This document shows positions 16,582 through 26,734 of a stretch of DNA of 64,000 nt, piece after piece. Location: the NCBI RefSeq assembly GCF_018129985.1, contig NZ_JAFCKT010000003.1, forward strand, positions 1-64,000. The letters are read 5' to 3'. How positions within the stretch are numbered: the first letter of the stretch is position 1; every line of letters begins with the position of its first letter. The notes under the pieces were generated by a model. It was not told the origin of the DNA and did no database searches. It saw only the letters and a list, made by a program, of their open reading frames with translations. A program made the translations under genes and the position numbers. Origin of the DNA: Bradyrhizobium sp. SZCCT0148. GTDB lineage: Bacteria > Pseudomonadota > Alphaproteobacteria > Rhizobiales > Xanthobacteraceae.

Positions 16582-18138
16582 ATGCGCACTGCGCTTTCCA
16601 CCATCATCCGCCGCTTCGTTCACGACCGGCGCGGCAATATCGCGGTGATTTTCGCGCTTGGCTGCATTCCCCTCATCGCGGCGGTTGGGTGCGCCGTCGA
16701 TTACTCCATGGCAACGCGGGTGAAGGCAAAGCTGCTGGCAGCGGCCGACAGCGCCGCCGTTGCTGCGGTCTCACAGAAATCTCCCGGCTTTGTTGCTGCC
16801 TCCGCAATGACTGGCAACGGAACAGTCGTCGCCGGCGTCAATGACGCGAACGGCGTTTTCGACGGCAATGCGAGCAAAACGTCTGGCCTGACCAATCTGT
16901 CTCGCACCAGCACGGTGACGAAGTCGGGTATCACACTGACCGCCAACGTTCAGTTCAGTGCCGACGTTCCCGTCACGTTCATGGGCATTCTGGGATATCG
17001 CAAGCTCACAGTATCGGGCAATTCGAACGCGTCGTCGTCGCTGCCGCCCTATCTCGATTTCTATCTCACGCTGGACGTTTCAGGGTCCATGGGGCTGCCG
17101 TCGACCTCGGCCGAAGCGGTCCGGATGCAATCGATCAATCCCGACAACTACCGGCAATATCCGACGGGCTGTACGCTGGCCTGTCACTTTTCGCCGCAAA
17201 ACAGCGCCTGCACCGACAGCGGAACGCAGGGATACCCGACCAACAATTACTGCCTGGGCTACGCGATCTCACGCGTCAGTCAGAGCGGCTACAGGAACCT
17301 GCTGTCGACGACGGCGGTCAACTCGACCTATCCCATGGGCAAGAAGCTGAGTTCGACCATGGTGTCAGGCCTGCCGAACTCGCTCTATTCCGCACTGTCG
17401 CCGGTTTCGAACTGTGCCAGCGACGGCACGGACAGTTGCATCCAGCTCCGCCTGGACGCGGTCGGCAATGCGGTGAATCAGCTCTTCATCACTGCCAACA
17501 ACAGCATGAAGGTGACCAACCAATTCCGGATCGGTATCTATCCGTTCATTCGCTATCTGGACCCCGCGTATTATCCGCTGACCTCCAGCATCAACGGGTC
17601 TCCGACCAACCCATCGACGATCAACTATGCGGCCGCCAACCTTGCTTCACTGCTCGATACCAACATGAACGCGAGCCTGGGCTCCGGCGGGACTCATATC
17701 GACACCGCGCTCAGCAGCGTCAACAGCCTGATCAGCAGCGTCGGCGACGGCAGCACATCGAGCAACACGCAGCCTTATGTCTTCCTGGTCACGGACGGTG
17801 CGCAGGATCCGCAAGTCAAAGGCGTTCCCAACGGGGGGTGGTCCGGCAGCAATCATGCCACCGTGATCAATCCGACCACCTCGTGCAAGCCGCTCAAGGA
17901 CCGCGGGATCATCGTTTCGGTGCTCTATATTCCCTATCAACCGATCGATCCGGTCAACACATCGTTCGCAAATGACGAAGACGACTATGCAAACTGGAAT
18001 ATCCCGCTCATTCCGGCCAGCCTCCAGGGCTGTGCATCGCCGGGCTTCTTCTATACGGCCAACACGCCCGCCGATATCACGGCTGCCCTGAACGCGATGT
18101 TCAACCACGCGCTGATCACTGCGCACATCACCAAATAG
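16582..18138 (+). CDS. TadG-like pilus-assembly protein with VWA domain
   Basis: 518 residues. A Tad-type N-terminus (RRGNIAVIFALGCIPLIAAV then GCAVDYSMATRVKAKLLAAADSAA) holds a single membrane anchor, the prepilin-like part of TadE/TadG. A von Willebrand A domain follows, with the MIDAS motif DVSGSMG near residue 165 and the later DTALSSV and FLVTDGAQDP elements. It probably anchors in the inner membrane with its body in the periplasm. No other tad/cpa genes are nearby. Several cysteines in the VWA part suggest disulfides. Role in pili is inferred from family. Confidence 0.85.
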   Translation: MRTALSTIIRRFVHDRRGNIAVIFALGCIPLIAAVGCAVDYSMATRVKAKLLAAADSAAVAAVSQKSPGFVAASAMTGNGTVVAGVNDANGVFDGNASKTSGLTNLSRTSTVTKSGITLTANVQFSADVPVTFMGILGYRKLTVSGNSNASSSLPPYLDFYLTLDVSGSMGLPSTSAEAVRMQSINPDNYRQYPTGCTLACHFSPQNSACTDSGTQGYPTNNYCLGYAISRVSQSGYRNLLSTTAVNSTYPMGKKLSSTMVSGLPNSLYSALSPVSNCASDGTDSCIQLRLDAVGNAVNQLFITANNSMKVTNQFRIGIYPFIRYLDPAYYPLTSSINGSPTNPSTINYAAANLASLLDTNMNASLGSGGTHIDTALSSVNSLISSVGDGSTSSNTQPYVFLVTDGAQDPQVKGVPNGGWSGSNHATVINPTTSCKPLKDRGIIVSVLYIPYQPIDPVNTSFANDEDDYANWNIPLIPASLQGCASPGFFYTANTPADITAALNAMFNHALITAHITK

Positions 18139-18164
18139 CAGCCGATACAGGATTTCCGGTTTCG

Positions 18165-19406
18165 CTATGACCGGTAATCGCCGTTGATCGCGACATACTC
18201 CTTGGTGAGGTCGCAGGTCAGCACGCGGTCGCGGCCCTTGCCGAGGCCGAGCGAGACCTTGATCGCGATCTCCGGCGCCTTCATCGCTTCCGACACCTGG
18301 GCTTCATCGTAGGACGGATCGCGCGCGCCGCTCTTGGCGACGCGGATGCCGTTGAAGGAGATCGAGAGCTTGTCGCGATCGGCCGGCTCTCCGGCCTTGC
18401 CGACCGCCATCACGACGCGGCCCCAATTGGCGTCCTCGCCGGCGATCGCGGTCTTGACCAGCGGCGAGTTGGCGATCGACATCGCGATTTTGCGCGCCGA
18501 GGCCTTGGTCTTGGCGCCCTCGACCGTGATCTCGACCAGCTTTCGCGCGCCTTCGCCGTCGCGGGCCACTTGCTCGGAAAGAGTCGCGAGCACTTGATTG
18601 AAGGCTTTGACGAACGCCTTCAGGCGCGGATCACTGGCGCGGCTGATCTTCGGGGCGCCGTGCTCGGCGGCAGCGCCGGTGGCGAAGGCCAGCAGCGTGT
18701 CCGACGTGGACGTGTCGCCATCGATCGTCACAGCGTTGAAGGTGTCTTCGACGCCGGCCTTGAGCAGCGCCTGCAGGGCTGCCGGCGCGATCGGTGCGTC
18801 GGTGAAGATGAAGGACAGCATCGTCGCCATGTCGGGGGCGATCATGCCGGCGCCCTTGGCCATGCCGTTGATGGTTACCCTGGCCTTGCCGAGCTTGACG
18901 GTCGCGGTCGCCACCTTCGGGAAGGTATCGGTGGTCATGATCGCCTTGGCAGCGGCGAGGTAATCCGCGGGCTCGGCAGTTTCGGCCAGTCGGCCCAGCA
19001 CGCCGTCGAACTTGGTCGCGTCCAGCGGCTCGCCGATCACGCCGGTCGAGGCCAGGAAGATTTCGCCCTCGCTGCAGCCGACCGCCTTGGCCGCGATCTT
19101 CGCGGTCAGCGCGGTGGAGGCGCGGCCGGTCTTGCCGGTGAAGGCATTGGCGTTGCCGGAATTGACGACGAGCGCCCGCGCCTTGCCGCCCTTGAGCTTG
19201 GCGCGGCACCATTCCACCGGTGCGGAGGGGCACTTCGATTTGGTGAAGACGCCGGCGACCGCGGTGCCCTTGTCCATCACCGCCAGCAGCACGTCGGTGC
19301 GGTTCTTGTAGCGGATGCCGGCCTCGGCCGTCGCAAGACGAACGCCCGCGATCACGGGCATATCGGGAACGTTTTTCGGGGCGAGGGGAGAGACGGAGGA
19401 GGACAT
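18165..19406 (-). CDS. argJ: Glutamate N-acetyltransferase / amino-acid N-acetyltransferase
   Basis: 413 residues from the ATG at 19406; an earlier in-frame start adds 21 residues without family likeness. ArgJ moves acetyl from N-acetylornithine to glutamate in the cyclic arginine pathway. The precursor cuts itself before the nucleophile threonine, T195, in [16 protein letters not shown]. The conserved [10 protein letters not shown] and [18 protein letters not shown] blocks are present. Divergent or convergent partners do not suggest an operon; the parvulin gene lies upstream on the same strand. Confidence 0.96.
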   Translation of the reverse strand: MSSSVSPLAPKNVPDMPVIAGVRLATAEAGIRYKNRTDVLLAVMDKGTAVAGVFTKSKCPSAPVEWCRAKLKGGKARALVVNSGNANAFTGKTGRASTALTAKIAAKAVGCSEGEIFLASTGVIGEPLDATKFDGVLGRLAETAEPADYLAAAKAIMTTDTFPKVATATVKLGKARVTINGMAKGAGMIAPDMATMLSFIFTDAPIAPAALQALLKAGVEDTFNAVTIDGDTSTSDTLLAFATGAAAEHGAPKISRASDPRLKAFVKAFNQVLATLSEQVARDGEGARKLVEITVEGAKTKASARKIAMSIANSPLVKTAIAGEDANWGRVVMAVGKAGEPADRDKLSISFNGIRVAKSGARDPSYDEAQVSEAMKAPEIAIKVSLGLGKGRDRVLTCDLTKEYVAINGDYRS

Positions 19407-19530
19407 CGCGGGGGCGCCTTGGTGGGGTCTGGATATGCAGATGGCCGGACCATCAAGTGGCCCGGCCATTGCGACGTTAGATACTCTTGGCGTCCGTGAA
19501 GTGACAGCGAATTCTTACGGCTTCGCGGTG

Positions 19531-20439
19531 TTACTTCTTTGCAGGCGGCGCCATCTTGCTGTCGGACGGCTTGGCTGTGTCGGCCGCTTTGGCATCCGCC
19601 GCCGGCTGGTCCAGCCGCTCGACCTTGGCTTCCGTACGCAGCTTGGCGACGTAGTCGGCCTGGGCCTTGCGGGTGACGTACTGCTCGATCTGGGCCTTGA
19701 CCTGCTCAAAATCAGGCGCCTTGCGGTTGCGCTTTTCCTCGACCTTGATGATGTGCCAGCCGAACTGCGACTTGACGGGGTCGGAGATCTTGCCCGGCTC
19801 TAGCGCGAAGGCGACAGCGGAGAATTCCGGCACCATCTGCTCCTTGGTGAAGAAGCCGAGATCGCCGCCATCTGCCGAGCCCGGATCCTTGGACTTCTTC
19901 TTGGCCAGTTCGGCGAAATCGGCGCCCTTGTCGAGTTCGCCCTTCACCGCCTTGGCCTCGTCCTCGGTCTCGACCAGGATGTGGCGGGCGCGCACTTCCT
20001 GCTCGCCGGTGATCTGCTTGGAGGCCTCCTCATAGACCTTCTTCATGGCGTCGGGGGTGGTAGCGGCCTTGCCTTCCTGAGCCAGCACGCTGTCCATCAG
20101 CAGGCGGGTACGGGCGAATGCCAGGCGCTTCTTGAACTCCTCGCTGTCGGCGACCTTCTTGTCCTCGGCGGCCTTGCCGACGATTTTCATGTCGATCAGG
20201 AAGGACAGGACGTTTTCGTCCTTGGTCGCCGGGTCCATCTGGGCGAGGCTCGCCCCGAGTTCCTCCTCGGCCATGGTAACGTCGCTCTTCTTGATTTCAG
20301 CGCCATTGACCTTTGCCAGGACCGGATCGTCGGCAGCCCGGCCGGGACCTGCGATCAGCGCCAGCGCAAGGCAGCCCACAAGGGCGGTGGCGAGGCCGAA
20401 GCGCAGGCCGGTTTTGGTTACCGGGAACGAGGTGGTCAT
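19531..20439 (-). CDS. Parvulin-type peptidyl-prolyl isomerase, periplasmic
   Basis: 302 residues. An N-terminal signal peptide (hydrophobic FGLATALVGCLALALIAGPG then RAA), a SurA-like helical domain, and a parvulin domain at about 145-240: ARHILVETEDEAKAV, SKDPGSADGGDLGFFTKEQM, KSQFGWHIIKVEEKR. The tail is Lys/Ala-rich. It should catalyse proline isomerisation on exported proteins, and lies divergent from secA, the export motor, a sensible pairing. Upstream argJ follows on the same strand. Confidence 0.92.
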   Translation of the reverse strand: MTTSFPVTKTGLRFGLATALVGCLALALIAGPGRAADDPVLAKVNGAEIKKSDVTMAEEELGASLAQMDPATKDENVLSFLIDMKIVGKAAEDKKVADSEEFKKRLAFARTRLLMDSVLAQEGKAATTPDAMKKVYEEASKQITGEQEVRARHILVETEDEAKAVKGELDKGADFAELAKKKSKDPGSADGGDLGFFTKEQMVPEFSAVAFALEPGKISDPVKSQFGWHIIKVEEKRNRKAPDFEQVKAQIEQYVTRKAQADYVAKLRTEAKVERLDQPAADAKAADTAKPSDSKMAPPAKK

Positions 20440-20791
20440 GAAAAATCCTTATGTTGAAGCAGGGGGCTGCTCGAGCGGGGCGGACACTCGCCCAATTCAG
20501 GGGGGCTTGGCAACGCGAAAAGTCTGTCAAAATGATGAATTAGCCGCAATGCGCCCGCCGTTGACAAGGCCCTGACCGGGCCATATCTCTGCCCGGTCGC
20601 GACCATGGCGATGGCGTTTATTTTGCTGCGTTTTTGGCCGTTGAACCCAGACTTGCCCAATTCCCACCCATATGGCGGATGACCCCGCAGTCCGGGCTCT
20701 GACGCCGCGAGGCGTCACGGTGAGTTGATAGGCGGGCGGGTGACAACTTCTTGGGCCCAACGCGGTTAAATCGCGAACATAGGAACTAGGC
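20440..20791. promoter_or_regulatory. Divergent control region of the parvulin gene and secA
   Basis: 352 bp without a gene. A sigma-70-like promoter for secA is TTGACA at 20561-20566, 17-bp spacer, TATCTC at 20584-20589, which would give a leader of about 200 nt. Within that leader a perfect hairpin tgacgcc/ggcgtca with a GCGA (GNRA) tetraloop lies at 20701-20718. In Escherichia coli secA translation is controlled by secretion monitor SecM; no SecM-like leader peptide was found here. Confidence 0.5.
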
Positions 20792-23632
20792 ATGATCGGC
20801 GCGCTCGCCCGCAAGTTTTTCGGTTCCGCCAACGACCGGCGGGTGAAGGGATATCAGTCCCGCGTCAACGCGATCAACGCGCTGGAGGCCGAGGTCTCGA
20901 AGCTCTCCGACGAGGCGCTCAAGGCCCGCACCGCCGACTTCAAGAAGCAGCTCGCCGAGGGCAAGACGCTGGACGACCTGCTGGTCCCCGCCTTCGCCAC
21001 CGTCCGCGAGGCCGCCAAGCGCACCCTCGGCCAGCGCCATTTCGACGTCCAGCTGATCGGCGGCATGGTGCTGCACGAGGGCGACATCGCCGAGATGAAG
21101 ACCGGCGAAGGCAAGACCCTGGTGGCGACCCTCGCGGTCTACCTCAATGCGCTCGCCGGCAAGGGTGTCCACGTCGTCACCGTCAACGACTACCTCGCCC
21201 GCCGCGACTCCGGCTGGATGGGCCAGATCTACGGCTTCCTCGGCATGACCACCGGTGTGATCGTCCACGGCCTCGACGATGCCGAACGCAAGGCCGCCTA
21301 TGCCTGCGACATCACCTACGGCACCAACAACGAATACGGCTTCGACTATCTGCGCGACAACATGAAGTACCGGCTCGAGGACATGGTCCAGCGCCCGCAC
21401 TTCTACGCCATCGTCGACGAGGTCGACTCCATCCTGATCGACGAGGCGCGCACGCCGCTGATCATCTCCGGCCCGCTCGACGACCGCTCCGATTTCTACA
21501 ACACCATCGACGGCTTCCTGCCCAAGCTCGACAAGACCGACTACGACGTCGACGAGAAGCAGCGCACGGTGACGCTGACCGAAGCGGGCATGGAAAAGAT
21601 CGAGACCCTGCTGCGCGATGCCGGCCAGCTCAAGGGCGAGTCGCTCTACGACGTCGAGAACGTCTCCGTCGTGCACCACATCAACCAGGCGCTGCGCGCG
21701 CACACGCTGTTCACGCGCGACAAGGACTACATCGTGCGCGACGACGAGGTCGTCATCATCGACGAGTTCACCGGACGCATGATGGCCGGCCGCCGCTATT
21801 CCGAAGGCCTGCATCAGGCGCTGGAAGCCAAGGAGCACGTGCAGGTCCAGCCGGAAAACCAGACGCTCGCGTCGATCACCTTCCAGAATTATTTCCGGAT
21901 GTACGAGAAGCTCGCCGGCATGACCGGCACGGCGTTGACCGAAGCCGACGAGCTCTTCGACATCTACAAGCTCGAAGTCGTGGAGATCCCGACCAACGTG
22001 CCGATCGGCCGCCTCGACGAGGACGACGAGGTCTATCGCACCCAGCAGGAAAAATACGGCGCGATCCTGGCCGAAATCGAACGGGCCAATGCGAGGCTTC
22101 AGCCTGTGCTGGTCGGCACCGCATCGATCGAGAAGTCGGAAGTGCTCGCCGAGTTCCTCAAGAAGAACGGCTACAAGCAGATCGATTTCACCAAGGAGAA
22201 CGCGCTCGACAAGCTCTACGCTGCCGCCCGCGCCGGCAAGCCGGCGAAACTGTTCGCGGTGCTGAATGCGCGCTTCCACGAGCAGGAAGCCTATATCGTC
22301 GCGGAGGCCGGCGTGCCCGGCGCGATCACGATCGCGACCAACATGGCGGGACGCGGTACCGACATCAAGCTCGGCGGCTCACTCGAGATGCGCATCCCGA
22401 AGGAGACCGCGGGCATCGAGGACGAGGCCGAGAAGGCCAGGAAGATCGAGCAGATCAAGGCCGACGTCGAGCGTTTCCGCGAGATCGTGCTGAAGGCCGA
22501 AGAGGTCGTCGAGATCGAGCCGGCGAAGGGCAACAAGCCCGCCAAGACCGTGAGGAAGCCCGGCGGCCTCTACATCATGGGCTCCGAGCGCCACGAATCC
22601 CGCCGTATCGACAACCAGCTGCGCGGCCGTTCCGGCCGTCAGGGCGATCCCGGCCGTTCGAAATTCTTCCTGTCGCTCGAAGACGATCTGATGCGCATCT
22701 TCGGCTCGGATCGCCTCGACAGCATGCTGCAGCGTCTCGGCCTGCAAGAGGGCGAGGCCATCATCCATCCCTGGATCAACAAGGCGCTGGAGAAGGCGCA
22801 GCAGAAGGTCGAGGCGCGCAATTTCGACATCCGCAAGAACCTCCTGAAGTTCGACAACGTCCAGAACGACCAGCGCAAGGTGATCTTCGACCAGCGCATC
22901 GACCTGATGAAGGACGAGAGCGTCGCCGAGACCGTCAACGACATGCGCCACGCCTTCATCGACGATCTCGTCGCCAAGCACGTGCCGGAGCATGCCTATG
23001 CCGAGCAGTGGGACGTCGCCGGCCTGAAGGAAGAGCTGAAGCGCGTGCTCGATCTCGACCTGCCGGTCGACGAATGGGCCAAGGAAGAGGGCATCGCCGA
23101 CGAGGAGCTGCTCACGCGCATCGAGAACCGCGCCGACGAGCACATGGCGGCCAAGGTGGCGCAATGGGGCCCCGACGTGATGCGTTACGTCGAGAAGACC
23201 ATCCTGCTGCAGACGCTCGACCATCTCTGGCGCGAGCATCTGATCATGCTCGACCATCTGCGCCAGGTGATCGGCCTGCGCGGTTACGGCCAGCGCGATC
23301 CCCTGCAGGAGTACAAGACCGAAGCCTTCAATCTCTTCCAGGAGATGAGTGCGCATCTGCGCGAGGCGGTCACGGCACAGCTGATGCGGGTCGAGATCGT
23401 TCCGCCGGAGCAGGAAGCGCCCGTGCTGCCGCCGATGGAGGCGCACAAGTTCGACCCCAACACCGGCGAGGACGAAATGGCCATCGCCAACGTCTCGCTT
23501 GGAGCCCAGACCTCCGACGCCGCGCTGCGCGATCCCAACAACCCCGCCAGCTGGGGCAAGGTCGGCCGCAACGAGGATTGCCCCTGCGGCTCAGGCAAGA
23601 AGTACAAACACTGCCACGGGCGGTATGCCTGA
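20792..23632 (+). CDS. secA: Preprotein translocase ATPase
   Basis: 946 residues, full length. Drives proteins through the SecYEG channel by ATP hydrolysis. Walker A TGEGKT at about 104-109, DEAD-like [12 protein letters not shown] near 208-219, the second helicase half with [14 protein letters not shown], and the C-terminal zinc motif C930, C932, C941, H942 ([13 protein letters not shown]) for SecB and lipid contact. A clear terminator follows. Start is the only ATG preceding the conserved N-terminus. Confidence 0.98.
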   Translation: MIGALARKFFGSANDRRVKGYQSRVNAINALEAEVSKLSDEALKARTADFKKQLAEGKTLDDLLVPAFATVREAAKRTLGQRHFDVQLIGGMVLHEGDIAEMKTGEGKTLVATLAVYLNALAGKGVHVVTVNDYLARRDSGWMGQIYGFLGMTTGVIVHGLDDAERKAAYACDITYGTNNEYGFDYLRDNMKYRLEDMVQRPHFYAIVDEVDSILIDEARTPLIISGPLDDRSDFYNTIDGFLPKLDKTDYDVDEKQRTVTLTEAGMEKIETLLRDAGQLKGESLYDVENVSVVHHINQALRAHTLFTRDKDYIVRDDEVVIIDEFTGRMMAGRRYSEGLHQALEAKEHVQVQPENQTLASITFQNYFRMYEKLAGMTGTALTEADELFDIYKLEVVEIPTNVPIGRLDEDDEVYRTQQEKYGAILAEIERANARLQPVLVGTASIEKSEVLAEFLKKNGYKQIDFTKENALDKLYAAARAGKPAKLFAVLNARFHEQEAYIVAEAGVPGAITIATNMAGRGTDIKLGGSLEMRIPKETAGIEDEAEKARKIEQIKADVERFREIVLKAEEVVEIEPAKGNKPAKTVRKPGGLYIMGSERHESRRIDNQLRGRSGRQGDPGRSKFFLSLEDDLMRIFGSDRLDSMLQRLGLQEGEAIIHPWINKALEKAQQKVEARNFDIRKNLLKFDNVQNDQRKVIFDQRIDLMKDESVAETVNDMRHAFIDDLVAKHVPEHAYAEQWDVAGLKEELKRVLDLDLPVDEWAKEEGIADEELLTRIENRADEHMAAKVAQWGPDVMRYVEKTILLQTLDHLWREHLIMLDHLRQVIGLRGYGQRDPLQEYKTEAFNLFQEMSAHLREAVTAQLMRVEIVPPEQEAPVLPPMEAHKFDPNTGEDEMAIANVSLGAQTSDAALRDPNNPASWGKVGRNEDCPCGSGKKYKHCHGRYA

Positions 23633-23672
23633 TCGACCAACCTGCCGGCTGTTGCCGGTGCGGTTCAATCAT

Positions 23673-23701
23673 GTTCCATCCGTGCCGGGCACGGATGGAA
23701 C
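23673..23701 (+). terminator. secA terminator hairpin
   Basis: Perfect 12-bp stem gttccatccgtg / cacggatggaac around ccggg, 41 bp after the secA stop. No long T-run follows, so it may act with Rho or simply protect the 3' end. Confidence 0.6.
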
Positions 23702-23904
23702 CGCCTTCAATCGCTGCTGTTATCTGTCATGACCTTGCGGGCGTGCGCTCACGTTGCAAGGGGACAACGCTGTCCGCGTGCCTGACCCCGCGACGACGAT
23801 CGGAATGCAATTCGGGACGCTCGTTGGCGTGGGAGGAGGCGGCCATCATGCCGGGCAACATCGCTCGGTGATAATTGCGTGGGCGCCGGGGTTAAGGCCG
23901 TTTC

Positions 23905-25431
23905 ATGAGTTCTGCAGACAATCTCCCGCTAACCAGAACCGAAATCCTCGCGGCGCATGATCTCGAAGGCCTTTCCGATGATGCAGGCTTCGGCGAGCTG
24001 ACTCGATTCACAGCGGCGCTGTGCGAGGCACCGATCTGTCTGGTCAGTGTAGTCGGCGACACGATGCAGCGCTTCGTGGCGAAGCATGGCATCGACGTCT
24101 CCGAGACGCCGCGGGAATCCTCCTTTTGTGCGCACGCCATGCTGGGCTCGGACCTGATGGTCGTGCCCGATGCGACGCTGGATTCGAGGTTCGCGCAAAA
24201 TCCCCTGGTCACGGGGGACCCGTTCATCAGGTTTTACGCCGGTGCGCCGCTTCTGACTAAGGACGGTTTTCCGCTCGGTTCGCTTTGCGTCATCGATCGC
24301 AAGCCGAGAGCTGGCCTGACGCCGCTGCAACAGCAGGGCCTGCGCGTCATGGCCGCCCAGGTCGTGGGTGCGATGGGGCATCGCAAGACCACGAAGATGC
24401 AGCTTGCGAGCGAGGCGGTTGCGAAGCAGGCGCTTTCGGAGACCGAGCAGAAGTTTCGCATTCTGGCCGATACGATGCCGCAGATGGTGTGGTCGACGCT
24501 GCCTGACGGCCACCACGATTACTACAATGCCAGATGGTACGAATTCACGGGCGTGCCGGAAGGCTCGACCGACGGCGAGGGCTGGAACGGCATGTTCCAC
24601 CCCGACGATCAGGAAAAGGCCTGGGAGAGATGGGAGCATTCTCTGCGGACCGGCGAGCCCTACGAGATCGAGTATCGCTTGAGGGATGCCGCGGGCAATT
24701 ACCGCTGGACCCTCGGGCGCGCTTTGCCGATTCGCGATGCCAACGGAAGCATCACGCGCTGGTTCGGAACATGCACCGATATTCACGAGCAGAAGCTGCT
24801 GATGGAGCAGCGCGAGATGATCAGCCAAGAGCTGAGCCACCGCATCAAGAATATTTTCTCCGTGATCAATGGCCTGATCGGCCTGTCGACGCGTACGCAT
24901 CCGCAGCTCAAGGGGCTCGCGGATGAACTGCGGTCCCGCATCATGTCGCTCGGCAAGGCGCATGATTTCGTGCGTCCGCACAGCGCCCGCTCGCAGCCGA
25001 CCTCGGTCCAGGCGACGCTGAAGGGGCTTCTGGAGAAACTTCTGTCGGCTTACCAGTCGGGGGCCAGCCGGGTCCTGATCACGGGCGAGGATTTCCGTAT
25101 CGACGACCGCTCCGCGACGCCCCTGGCGCTATCGTTTCACGAACTGGCAACCAACGCTGCGAAGTACGGCGCGCTCTCGGCGCTTGATGGACGCGTTGCC
25201 GTAGACGTCAGCCAGGCGGACGACGATGTCGTCGTCGCGTGGACGGAAAGTGGAGGTCCGCAGATCAAGTCGGCGCCCACGGTGGAAGGCTTCGGCTCCA
25301 AGCTGATCGCCTTGAGCATGTCCAGTCAGCTCGGCGGAAAGATGACCTACGATTGGAAGCCGGAGGGGCTCCGCGCCGTGGCTATGATTCCAAAGAGCTC
25401 GCTGAGCCGACCGGCGCCGCAAAGAACGTGA
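23905..25431 (+). CDS. GAF-PAS HWE-type sensor histidine kinase
   Basis: 508 residues, no membrane segment, so cytoplasmic. A GAF domain (about 25-165) is followed by a PAS domain with PAC tail (about 180-295: FRILADTMPQMVWSTLPDGH, then WFGTCTDIHEQK), then an HWE-family kinase core with phospho-accepting H312 in ELSHRIKNIFSVINGLIGLS. The family motifs NHE-like FHELATNAAKYGAL and WTESGG (the WxE signature) are present. The convergent receiver gene overlaps its last 50 bp and is its likely partner. The signal is unknown. Confidence 0.92.
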   Translation: MSSADNLPLTRTEILAAHDLEGLSDDAGFGELTRFTAALCEAPICLVSVVGDTMQRFVAKHGIDVSETPRESSFCAHAMLGSDLMVVPDATLDSRFAQNPLVTGDPFIRFYAGAPLLTKDGFPLGSLCVIDRKPRAGLTPLQQQGLRVMAAQVVGAMGHRKTTKMQLASEAVAKQALSETEQKFRILADTMPQMVWSTLPDGHHDYYNARWYEFTGVPEGSTDGEGWNGMFHPDDQEKAWERWEHSLRTGEPYEIEYRLRDAAGNYRWTLGRALPIRDANGSITRWFGTCTDIHEQKLLMEQREMISQELSHRIKNIFSVINGLIGLSTRTHPQLKGLADELRSRIMSLGKAHDFVRPHSARSQPTSVQATLKGLLEKLLSAYQSGASRVLITGEDFRIDDRSATPLALSFHELATNAAKYGALSALDGRVAVDVSQADDDVVVAWTESGGPQIKSAPTVEGFGSKLIALSMSSQLGGKMTYDWKPEGLRAVAMIPKSSLSRPAPQRT

Positions 25432-25816
25432 CATCCGGCGAGCGCGGTTCAGCCGCTTCTCCGGCAGCGTGAAGCACCGCGGTCAGGATCGCATCGTCGC
25501 TGAAGGGCTTGCGGATGAAGCCGATGGCCGTCTCCGCACGGGGAACGATCTGCGCGGGATTGGCGGTGACGTAGACGATCTTGGTGCCATAATCGCGCGC
25601 CAGGTCGAGTGCGATCTGCGGTCCGGTGGAACCGTCGCGGAGATTGATGTCGACCAGTGCGATCTGCGCCTTCGGCGCAGCTTCCAGGGCTTCCTTACGA
25701 TCCGCAGCGATCGCGGCCACGCGATAGCCCGCGTCTTCCAGGATGCGAGCAATGTCACTGGCGACAAAGATTTCGTCTTCGACAATCAAAACTGAAGGTG
25801 TCATTTCGTGACCCAT
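25382..25816 (-). CDS. Stand-alone response-regulator receiver
   Basis: About 144 residues from the ATG at 25816; a start at 25804 (MTPSVLIVEDE) would give 140 residues and is equally possible. A single receiver domain: acidic pocket VEDE, phospho-accepting Asp in IALVDINLRDG, switch Thr in VYVTANPAQ, and Lys in GFIRKPFSDD. No output domain, so it acts by protein contact or phosphotransfer, as is common for HWE systems. Its 3' end overlaps that of the kinase gene by 50 bp on the opposite strand. Confidence 0.9.
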   Translation of the reverse strand: MGHEMTPSVLIVEDEIFVASDIARILEDAGYRVAAIAADRKEALEAAPKAQIALVDINLRDGSTGPQIALDLARDYGTKIVYVTANPAQIVPRAETAIGFIRKPFSDDAILTAVLHAAGEAAEPRSPDVTFFAAPVGSASSLES

Positions 25817-25936
25817 GCGACCAGTCGGCGCCACCGGCCGTTTTCGTTTACAGCAGGGCAGCCATCAACCTGCCGTACCGCCTTTTGTTCCCATGGCGGT
25901 TGTGCCCGATCGCCGATCGCCGCTGCAGACGGCGTC

Positions 25937-25995
25937 AATTCGAGCTGTTGATCGGGCCTTCCCACTTGAGCTCGTTGGTCACTTGTCCGCGTAAC
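25937..25995 (-). pseudogene. Degraded copy of a MarR-gene 3' end
   Basis: About 60 bp closely matching the 3' end of the MarR gene at 26735: aattcgagctgt(t/c)gatc, cttgagctcg(t/c)tggtc and acttgtcc(g/c)cgta are shared in the same order and orientation, with one 6-bp gap. In frame both end in NSSN/DSSN. Similarity stops beyond about 25995, so only the tail of the gene survives. It lies on the other side of the DUF6006-like gene from the intact MarR gene. Confidence 0.6.
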
Positions 25996-26131
25996 GCGGC
26001 ATCGCATTTGAGAACGCCTGCGGGTAGATCAATCAATCTTTTGCTACTGCTCATTGTGAGCTGGTTCACCTCTGCTGCGCTCAATCCGTGTTTTGGTTGA
26101 ATTGCACGGGGGCCGTAAGAGGAGCCAGACA

Positions 26132-26536
26132 ATGTCCATACGTACGCTGCCAACCACCTTGTGTGTTCTTGCCCTGAGTTTCTACGCTTGCGATTCCGCC
26201 CCTGCGAGCCAGGTGGGCGGATGGTGGGGCGGAACATGGTCGTGCAACATAGACGGCCGGCCGGCCCGAATGAAATGGGCTGCCGTTGATGACAGTCAGA
26301 CAAGCTGCGACGGCGACACTTGCACCACCAGCTCGGGAGCACGATGGGCAGGGAGCTTCTCGGATAATGGCTCGCGATGGGTGAAATTGACAAATCCACG
26401 CAGCGGATCGGAGGGCGGCGTATACTTCAACCATGCCGACGGCAACAGATGGTATTTGGCCAAACCGGTCAGCAACAAGTCCGCGGGCTGGACGACATGG
26501 AACGGCCAACGCTATCGCCTCTCGTGCTGGCGATGA
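26132..26536 (+). CDS. Small secreted protein, DUF6006-like
   Basis: 134 residues from the ATG at 26132, chosen for the ribosome site AAGAGGAG and because it places a signal peptide first (LPTTLCVLALSFYACDSAPAS). The mature part is rich in Trp, Gly and Cys: GGWWGGTWSCNIDGRPARMK, TSCDGDTCTTSSGARWAGSF, then GWTTWNGQRYRLSCW. Four or more cysteines suggest disulfides in the periplasm or outside. The pattern fits my memory of DUF6006, a family of unknown function. It is flanked by the intact MarR gene and a remnant of a MarR tail. Confidence 0.75.
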   Translation: MSIRTLPTTLCVLALSFYACDSAPASQVGGWWGGTWSCNIDGRPARMKWAAVDDSQTSCDGDTCTTSSGARWAGSFSDNGSRWVKLTNPRSGSEGGVYFNHADGNRWYLAKPVSNKSAGWTTWNGQRYRLSCWR

Positions 26537-26734
26537 TGCAATTTGGCGGCGCTTGCTCATTTCCGCCCGGACTCGAGGCGAGCCTCGAGAACTGAATGAG
26601 ATTCCGGGGCGCTCTGTGAGCGCACCAATGCCGGCGCGAACAGCGCGCGTGCTTTCATGGAGGTCCTCTCTCCATGCATTGAATGGCGGATGAGCGTGTC
26701 GGCCTCGCAAGGCCTCAACGCTCGATTCAGCGCT

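Noticed and set aside
20786..22279. Minus-strand open frame opposite secA
   Set aside because: Antisense shadow of secA with repetitive Val/Asp/Leu composition and no recognisable domain.
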